NCBI GenBank assembly: GCA_032250905.1
Contig: JAVVEQ010000057.1
Location: 1 to 20,162 of the forward strand
Direction: 5' to 3'
Source: Desulfotignum sp032250905
GTDB lineage: Bacteria; Desulfobacterota; Desulfobacteria; Desulfobacterales; Desulfobacteraceae
Length of the DNA stretch: 20,162 bases
The notes beneath the pieces are model-generated. The model made no database searches. It saw nothing but the letters and a program-made list of their open reading frames with translations, and was not told the DNA's origin. This document shows positions 16,179 through 20,162 of the stretch, piece after piece. The translations under genes were made by a program, and so were the position numbers. Positions within the stretch are counted from its first letter, which is position 1. Every line of letters starts with the position of its first letter.

Positions 16179-16203
16179 AAGATGGGGTTTAATTACCGCT
16201 TAC
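16179..16203 (-). repeat. IS66 terminal inverted repeat (right, tnpA side)
   Basis: Reverse-strand reading starts GTAAGCGGT and contains TAAACCCCA, pairing with 15046-15070. It sits 54 bases upstream of the tnpA start codon. Position 16204 is the first base of non-IS DNA, which is coding sequence of a truncated EEP-family gene. Confidence 0.88.
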
Positions 16204-16467
16204 GCAGCATCAAGATGGAACAAGTCGGTTCGCTGGCTTTTTGAATCACAAAACGAACATGGCCTCAGACATGCTTTCTGGGTTTCTGCCGGCAAGGTAA
16301 CGCATGAACCAACCCATATCAATCGGGGATCACCACGCTGGTTTGATAATGCTTTCATCTCATCAGATTTTGAGGTTATGAAATGCAGCTATGACCATTC
16401 AGTGAGAGAGGAAAAAGCACTGAGTGATCACAGTTCTCTTATCCTTCAGGTCAAAGGCAGTGCATAA
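16204..16467 (+). pseudogene. Endonuclease/exonuclease/phosphatase (EEP) family protein, C-terminal stub
   Basis: From the first base after the IS66 end an open frame of 87 codons runs to TAA at 16467. It contains NEHGLRHAFW, THINRGSPRWFDNAFISSDF and ALSDHSSLIL. The 'R-W-F-D-N-A-F-I-S' strand and the terminal S-D-H-S motif (catalytic His in the DNase I/AP-endonuclease fold) identify the last third of an EEP-family domain. The N-terminal two thirds with the metal-binding Asn and Glu are missing. The frame stays open back into the IS to an ATG at 16144, but that gives no EEP sequence. No N-terminal EEP fragment exists on the other side of the IS within the window, so it was deleted and not just split. 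Confidence 0.75.
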
Positions 16468-16529
16468 ATTGAAACGAGAAAGAGGCATCATGTCTTAAAC
16501 ACAACCTTTAAACCAAATGAAAAAAATTT

Positions 16530-17123
16530 ATGAACATAAACCAAGATGCCAAAAATCTTCAAGCCGATTGGGATGGCCCATTCAGTTGGCCAAATTTTGA
16601 AAGTGAGAATGGACTGCCAACGATCCCACTGCATTCCACAGGTGTGTATCTCCAAACTTTTGAATATCAAAATGGTTACTTGATATATGCAGCAGGGATA
16701 ACCCGACGTTCAGTTCCTGTTCGATTCAAGGAACATACCCGACATTACATGAATGGTGATTATACTGTGTTAGACCCCTTGGCAGCGGAGAGGGGTATCC
16801 GCAAAGAAATCTGGCATGGCTGGGGGTACGCTAAGGTGCACCGAGATCAGTTTGAAGAAAACAAGGTTGAGATTCAAGAGGCCGTGAAGAAGCAGCTTGC
16901 AAAATTTCGTGTATTTTATGCGAACTTTAGAAATGAGCAGCGACTTCTTGAACGAGTTGAGGCAGCGATTATGAATTTTCTGTATGAACAGAAATCACCA
17001 TACAAAGATCTTCCCGACAAAGGAATGATGTTGGCACCGCGTTGGAACAGTGAAGAGCCACAAACCTTGAATAACCGCTCAAAGGTCACGATACATGGCC
17101 TGCCTGAAGCTTTGAAGATATAG
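16530..17123 (+). CDS. Conserved hypothetical protein with GIY-YIG-like N-terminal half
   Basis: A 197-residue soluble protein. Near the N-terminus is GVY at 38-40, followed after a strand by YLIYAAGIT (50-57), then Arg59/Arg60 and RFKEH at 65-69. This arrangement resembles the GIY-YIG nuclease core (GIY, then YIG/YVG, then a catalytic Arg and His), and ERVEAAIMNFLYEQ around 150-163 could carry the metal-binding Glu. Family assignment is a motif-based inference; the biological role is unknown. The rest is rich in charged and aromatic residues (GIRKEIWHGWGY). No signal peptide or membrane segment is seen. The ATG at 16530 lacks a strong ribosome site. It lies 62 bases after the EEP stub on the same strand. 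Confidence 0.7.
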   Translation: MNINQDAKNLQADWDGPFSWPNFESENGLPTIPLHSTGVYLQTFEYQNGYLIYAAGITRRSVPVRFKEHTRHYMNGDYTVLDPLAAERGIRKEIWHGWGYAKVHRDQFEENKVEIQEAVKKQLAKFRVFYANFRNEQRLLERVEAAIMNFLYEQKSPYKDLPDKGMMLAPRWNSEEPQTLNNRSKVTIHGLPEALKI

Positions 17124-17643
17124 CAGTGGTCAGGGGGATCATAAGCCTATCTGGACATCGTTGTTGATTTGTTTCAGCCATAATATTGCATGAAACACCG
17201 TCAGCAAGCAAACCAAACACAGCCCCTCAGAGGCCAAAAGAAGCACCTCCTTTGAGACTGGTAGCTCCTAACAGTATTCACGCCAGGCCCCACATTCAGG
17301 CCCTGGTGACCCAAGGATCAATGATATGTCAGGCCTTGCAAATACAGGGTTCTGTCAAACAGACAGCTCGGTGACGAGGTGTCTGGATACAGCTATGCAC
17401 AGTGGATTTAAATCAGCAATACCGGTAATTGTTTATCCGGCCTGTATACTCTGTTGCCTGGATAAATCATATCCTGGAATAGTCTCTGAGTCCGACATTC
17501 TATGAATCACCTGTTCATTTTCTCCTTGAACAAATACTGAAATCATGAAAATATTTGGACATATGGCCAAAAAACATCCAAATATAAATGAGGAACAGAG
17601 CTACACAATTGCTTGTTAGCAAAATTACAATATAGAGATAATC
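17124..17643. other. 520-base stretch without a convincing gene
   Basis: A TTG-started frame of 62 codons exists at 17186-17374, but its Pro/Ala/Gln-rich translation resembles nothing known and has no ribosome site, so I do not call it. Base composition drops from mixed (17124-17400) to strongly AT-rich (17400-17643). I see no tRNA, no CRISPR repeats and no integron attC-like site. An imperfect hairpin around CCAGGCCCC/GGCCCTGG (about 17282-17306) lacks a T-tract. A perfect nine-base inverted repeat lies at 17551-17585. Confidence 0.5.
17551..17585. repeat. Perfect nine-base inverted repeat upstream of the methyltransferase
   Basis: ATATTTGGA (17551-17559) and TCCAAATAT (17577-17585) are exact inverted copies separated by 17 bases, ending 58 bases before the methyltransferase start codon. 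It could be an operator or a folded leader element. There is no poly-T after it on the plus strand, so it is not a typical terminator. Confidence 0.5.
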
Positions 17644-18264
17644 ATGACATCCATCAAGAATCATTGGGACAATATCTTTTCTCAGACAGACAACACAAAA
17701 TTGGGATGGTATGAAAAAGACACCTCCCAGACTTTCAAATTGCTGAGCGAAATTCCAAGAATAGAGCAGGCGACTGTATTTGTTCCTGGCGCAGGCACAT
17801 CAATTCTCATTGATGACCTTATTCCCAGAGTGAAAAAACTGATTCTCAATGATATTAGCGATGAAGCATTAAATCAGGTTAGACAAAGATTAAAAGAAGG
17901 CACTGAAAAAATTTTATGGCTCTGCCAAGACATCGCTCAACCAATCAAAGAACCAATAACAGAAATAGACATTTGGGTTGATAGGGCGGTTTTACATTTT
18001 TTAACCAATGAAAATGACATCAAAGGGTATTTTGAAAATTTAAAATCAACTCTTAAAATAGGTGGTCATGCAATGTTTGCAGAGTTTTCATTGGTAGGTG
18101 CGCCAAAATGTGCAGGTTTGACGCTCCATAGATATTCCATTGACGAATTATCATCAAATTTAGGCACATCTTTTAAAATCGTATCTCATTTTGACTATAC
18201 TTATATAAATCCATTCGGAGATCCGAGACCATATATTTATGCTTTATTCAAAAGAGAGAAATAA
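17644..18264 (+). CDS. Class I SAM-dependent methyltransferase
   Basis: A 206-residue cytoplasmic Rossmann-fold methyltransferase. It begins with HWDNIFSQTDNTKLGWYEKD, a leader common in small-molecule methyltransferases related to the TPMT/UbiE-like groups. The SAM-binding motif I is VFVPGAGTSILID at 45-57, the acidic residue after strand 2 is Asp70 in LILNDIS, and motif IV-like DIWVDRAVLHFL lies at 109-120. Substrate is unknown. The gene is clearly AT-richer than the core genes of the window, uses many AAA, ATT and TTT codons, and lies in the accessory tract, suggesting recent acquisition. The ATG at 17644 lacks a strong Shine-Dalgarno. It is convergent with the DUF1670 pair. Confidence 0.85.
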   Translation: MTSIKNHWDNIFSQTDNTKLGWYEKDTSQTFKLLSEIPRIEQATVFVPGAGTSILIDDLIPRVKKLILNDISDEALNQVRQRLKEGTEKILWLCQDIAQPIKEPITEIDIWVDRAVLHFLTNENDIKGYFENLKSTLKIGGHAMFAEFSLVGAPKCAGLTLHRYSIDELSSNLGTSFKIVSHFDYTYINPFGDPRPYIYALFKREK

Positions 18265-18270
18265 GGGCGA

Positions 18271-18290
18271 GTGTCCGGTCGGCACTTTTG
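18271..18290 (+). terminator. Weak hairpin terminator after the methyltransferase gene
   Basis: GTG-T-CCG-GT-CGG-CAC can pair GTG/CAC and CCG/CGG with one bulged base, followed by CTTTTG. It stands six bases past the methyltransferase stop, in the 36-base gap between two convergent genes. The stem is short and the T-run is only four long. Confidence 0.3.
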
Positions 18291-18300
18291 TCCTGTTGTC

Positions 18301-19122
18301 TTAGAAGGGGATATCATCATCACGGATCCCCATACAAGCATTTTCTTGGGTTTTAATAATGTTCTGGTTTTTGTTGATCAGATTCATGTATTCATAAACC
18401 AACTTTTCGCTGACCTTGGCAACAAATGCCGTGTCTTTGGGCGTTAACCCTTTATTCAAACATGCCAGGATCCTTTTGTAATCCTTCACATATCGGGTGA
18501 CGGCTTCCGGAGAATGATTGGTTTCACGAGCAGCGGTTTCAATGGATTTCCCCTGAACAATTACCCGATAGCAGATTTGCTTTTTATGGGTTATGGAACG
18601 TCCCATATCATGGACGGTTCCTCTGCGAGGAATGATTTCTTGATGTTCTTTTTCCCACTCCCGGACATACCTTGATATGGTTGCCGGACTCAGCCGCATC
18701 ATTGATCCTGCATCTACGCCGGTCAATACACCTCCCTGGTCCTTGGCTTGCTTGAATAACCGCACTGTAGCACGCTGCCGTATTATCTTGGCCCTTTCTC
18801 CTTGAAGCACCGCTTCTATATCATCCTGAGAAATAAGGTCGACAAAAACAGGTTTCAGTTTGGTTTTTTCAATCGACTTTCCGTAGGCGGCTTTTTCATG
18901 CTCATCCACCGCCGGCCACATAACCTGTCCCATCCGCAGATGCGTGTTCGGAGGATAAAATTTTTCCACCAGCTGCTGAATGTTTTTGACCAGCATATCC
19001 CGGGTCAGCTGTCCCCCCATTTGAGGACATTGCTCTTCAAAAAACTGAGATAATGCCGCTGCAAATGTTTTTTTCTGTAAGGGGCCGAATAAGCTGGCAA
19101 TACTGCTTTTTCCTGATTTCAT
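18301..19122 (-). CDS. DUF1670 family protein (putative multi-HTH DNA-binding protein)
   Basis: A 273-residue protein that I recognise as DUF1670. The N-terminal part (about 1-110) is of unknown fold and contains RMGQVMWPAVDEHEKAAYGK. The C-terminal part looks like successive helix-turn-helix units: GVDAGSMMRLSPATISRYVR, then KSIETAARETNHSPEAVTRY, then DTAFVAKVSEKLVYEYM. Between the first two lies the family signature IIPRRGTVHDMGRSITHKKQ. Function is not known; DNA binding is inferred. The start ATG has a near-perfect TAAGGAGG site that includes the stop codon of the upstream DUF1670 copy, so the two are translationally coupled (ten-base gap). The C-terminus is charged and ends DDDIPF, reminiscent of protein-interaction tails such as that of SSB. 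Confidence 0.82.
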   Translation of the reverse strand: MKSGKSSIASLFGPLQKKTFAAALSQFFEEQCPQMGGQLTRDMLVKNIQQLVEKFYPPNTHLRMGQVMWPAVDEHEKAAYGKSIEKTKLKPVFVDLISQDDIEAVLQGERAKIIRQRATVRLFKQAKDQGGVLTGVDAGSMMRLSPATISRYVREWEKEHQEIIPRRGTVHDMGRSITHKKQICYRVIVQGKSIETAARETNHSPEAVTRYVKDYKRILACLNKGLTPKDTAFVAKVSEKLVYEYMNLINKNQNIIKTQENACMGIRDDDIPF

Positions 19123-19132
19123 CGTGGCCTCC

Positions 19133-20018
19133 TTATTGTCTGTCCAGACTTTTTTTAAAGTCGACGTTTTTATAATAGATCAACCCCCGTTGATCTATTT
19201 CAGAGACTCTTTCCCGGTAAGCCGGATCCTCGCACGCCTGGGTATGTAAAGAAAGATATGTGTTGACCGTTGCCAGTGAAACACCCACAATAAGCGATGT
19301 TTTCAGATTATTTCGGAATCGCCTCTGACAATAAACGACGCGACAGAAAGTGTCGATATAGCGTTCAACAGCGGTCAAAGAATGCTTTATGATTCGGGCA
19401 ATTTCAAGGGGTTCTTTTTCTTCAAGGAATAAAGAGATGGCTTTCACCCGGTGGGTAACACCCGGGCCGATATCCTTGATCTGACCTCTGGTTGGGACAA
19501 GAATGTCATTTCCCCTCAGGACCTGGATGTCTCTGCGGATGGTGCGAACATCGGTATCCAGTATCTCAGCAAGATCTTCCTGGGTTAACAAGGCGTTTTG
19601 ATCCTTTGCTTCTACCGCCATCCGTACAATTTGTTGCTGGCGCTTGGCGGACGGCCCATATGCTCTGCGAACTTCTGAATCCTCCCTGGGAGAGATATGG
19701 GTAAGGGTTATTCTCCGTAACTGGCACTCTTTCAGTGGTTTCCCCGGGGGGTTCATTGATGTCAACAGCCGTCCAAATCATTTGACCAGGCTGAAGAATC
19801 CCAGATTCGGTGTGATCCCCTATAGCAAAAACCTCCTTGGCCTTTTCAACAATAATATCGGATTCAAATGCAGAACAGTTCGTTCCCTCTGTGATAACAT
19901 TGGCAAAAAGTCGCTCCAGTGTCTTGATATCAAGCCTGGCTTCGTGTAATTCTTTCTGATGGGCGTATGTCTGAATCATAGGCGGATAATCCTTTAAGCT
20001 ATTGCGGTTTATCCTCAT
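19133..20018 (-). pseudogene. Second DUF1670 family gene, split by a one-base frameshift
   Basis: Two overlapping frames make up one DUF1670 protein of roughly 280-295 residues. The N-terminal frame (20018 to about 19745) includes LDIKTLERLFANV and LQPGQMIWTAVDINEPPG. The C-terminal frame (about 19765 to 19133) continues KPLKECQLRRITLTHISP, then LTQEDLAEILDTDVRTIRRD, VPTRGQIKDIGPGVTHRVK and IIKHSLTAVERYIDTF. The junction is the C6-G4 run (coding sense) at 19751-19742; removing one base gives a continuous E-P-P-G-K-P. Either a mutation, a base-calling error or, less likely, programmed +1 frameshifting explains this. The start is ATG 20018 or, with AAAGGA upstream, ATG 19979. It overlaps in function and arrangement with the next DUF1670 gene, ten bases downstream. 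Confidence 0.75.
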
Positions 20019-20162
20019 TTCTTAACTGATTGTCCAATAGGTGGGCAACAGAAAAGAGGATTTGGATTTATCCGTCCGGACATACTGTAGATTCTTTCTC
20101 TTATATCCCGCAATATCACCCAAAAATCCCAGATACAGTTACATTTTTTGAAAAAGAGAGTG
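20015..20162 (-). other. Possible 3' end of a gene entering from the right edge
   Basis: On the minus strand a frame is open from the window edge to a TGA at 20017-20015, about 49 codons, ending INPNPLFCCPPIGQSVKK. Its stop overlaps the ATG at 20018 as ATGA, a common arrangement for coupled genes. I do not recognise the translation, and an open stretch of this length can arise by chance, so it is only flagged. Otherwise 20019-20162 holds no feature I can support. Confidence 0.2.

Larger units (their letters stand above)
15046..16203 (-). mobile_element. IS66-family element, internally deleted, both terminal repeats kept
   Basis: The ends are imperfect inverted repeats: 15046-15070 begins GTAAGCGGT and continues TAAACCCCA, and 16179-16203 read in reverse has the same two blocks, 21 of 25 positions matching. 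Starting with GTAA is typical of IS66 ends. Inside, on the minus strand, are remnants of tnpA, tnpB and tnpC in the usual order, with tnpA's stop and tnpB's start overlapping as TAATG. The element is 1158 bp, whereas full IS66 elements are about 2.5 kb; most of tnpC is missing. No 8-bp target duplication is present: flanks are ATCACAAT and GCAGCATC. Without a complete transposase it cannot move by itself but might be moved in trans by a related intact copy. Confidence 0.9.

Noticed and set aside
16144..16203. Translation start for the EEP stub inside the IS66 right end
   Set aside because: The ATG at 16144 extends the frame by 20 codons, but these are IS end sequence read outwards, so they are a hybrid by-product and not an original gene start.
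15046..16203. 8-bp target-site duplication at the IS66 ends
   Set aside because: Flanking octamers ATCACAAT and GCAGCATC differ; only a loose GCAT/ATCA resemblance exists, too weak to call.
17186..17374. 62-codon frame in the gap before the methyltransferase
   Set aside because: TTG start, no ribosome site, Pro/Ala/Gln-rich translation without recognisable features; probably chance.
16468..17643. Integron-like cassette array (small unrelated genes in a row)
   Set aside because: I looked for paired RYYYAAC/GTTRRRY-bounded hairpins after each gene. GTTAGCA near 17618 does not fit the core, and no pair of core sites was seen.
1..20162. tRNA, rRNA or CRISPR array
   Set aside because: No cloverleaf-type sequence with a T-loop, no rRNA stretch and no regularly spaced direct repeats were found by reading both strands.

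Overview
The window is about 20 kb of bacterial chromosome with GC-rich housekeeping genes on the left and a patchier, partly AT-rich accessory tract on the right. Gene content and protein style (bacterial type II citrate synthase, FmdB-type zinc ribbon, RecN, a nucleoside-recognition 'gate' protein, TraB/PrgY-like membrane protein, PurN with an insertion, PolA, NAD kinase, HAE1 RND pump, tandem DUF1670 proteins) suggest a sulfate-reducing deltaproteobacterium of the Desulfobacteraceae type. That placement is inference from gene style; there is no rRNA or other taxonomic marker here.

Layout: (1) 1-109, start of a DUF1902/HicB-like antitoxin gene running off the left edge behind a clear sigma70-type promoter. 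(2) 265-4755, a minus-strand run: small helical protein > nucleoside-recognition membrane protein > recN > fmdB-like > gltA, with overlaps between the first three and a likely internal promoter before fmdB-gltA. (3) 4872-6053, TraB/PrgY-like gene (plus), tail-to-tail with purN (minus), which lies below a small Cys-rich protein gene. (4) 7121-10643, polA and nadK (plus), ten bases apart. (5) 10655-14911, an RND efflux adaptor and inner-membrane pump (minus), without a TolC gene or local regulator, behind a good promoter overlapped by an inverted repeat.

(6) 15046-16203 is a degenerate IS66-family element. Both terminal inverted repeats survive (21 of 25 positions match). Its interior has collapsed: tnpA carries an in-frame amber codon, tnpB is fused in frame to an internal piece of tnpC, and a second deletion leaves only the tnpC 3' end. 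It has no 8-bp target duplication and abuts the C-terminal stub of an endonuclease/exonuclease/phosphatase protein whose N-terminal part is absent on the other side, so an IS-linked deletion probably removed DNA between the pump operon and the accessory tract.

(7) 16530-18264 holds a GIY-YIG-like protein of unknown role, a 520-base stretch with no convincing gene, and an AT-rich SAM-dependent methyltransferase gene. (8) 18301-20018 holds two tandem, tightly coupled minus-strand DUF1670 genes with several helix-turn-helix-like segments each; the upstream copy is broken by a one-base shift at a C6-G4 run. This pair is the best candidate for an undescribed system. The housekeeping genes do not form one pathway; they are small independent operons for TCA entry, DNA repair/replication, purine synthesis, NADP supply and efflux.
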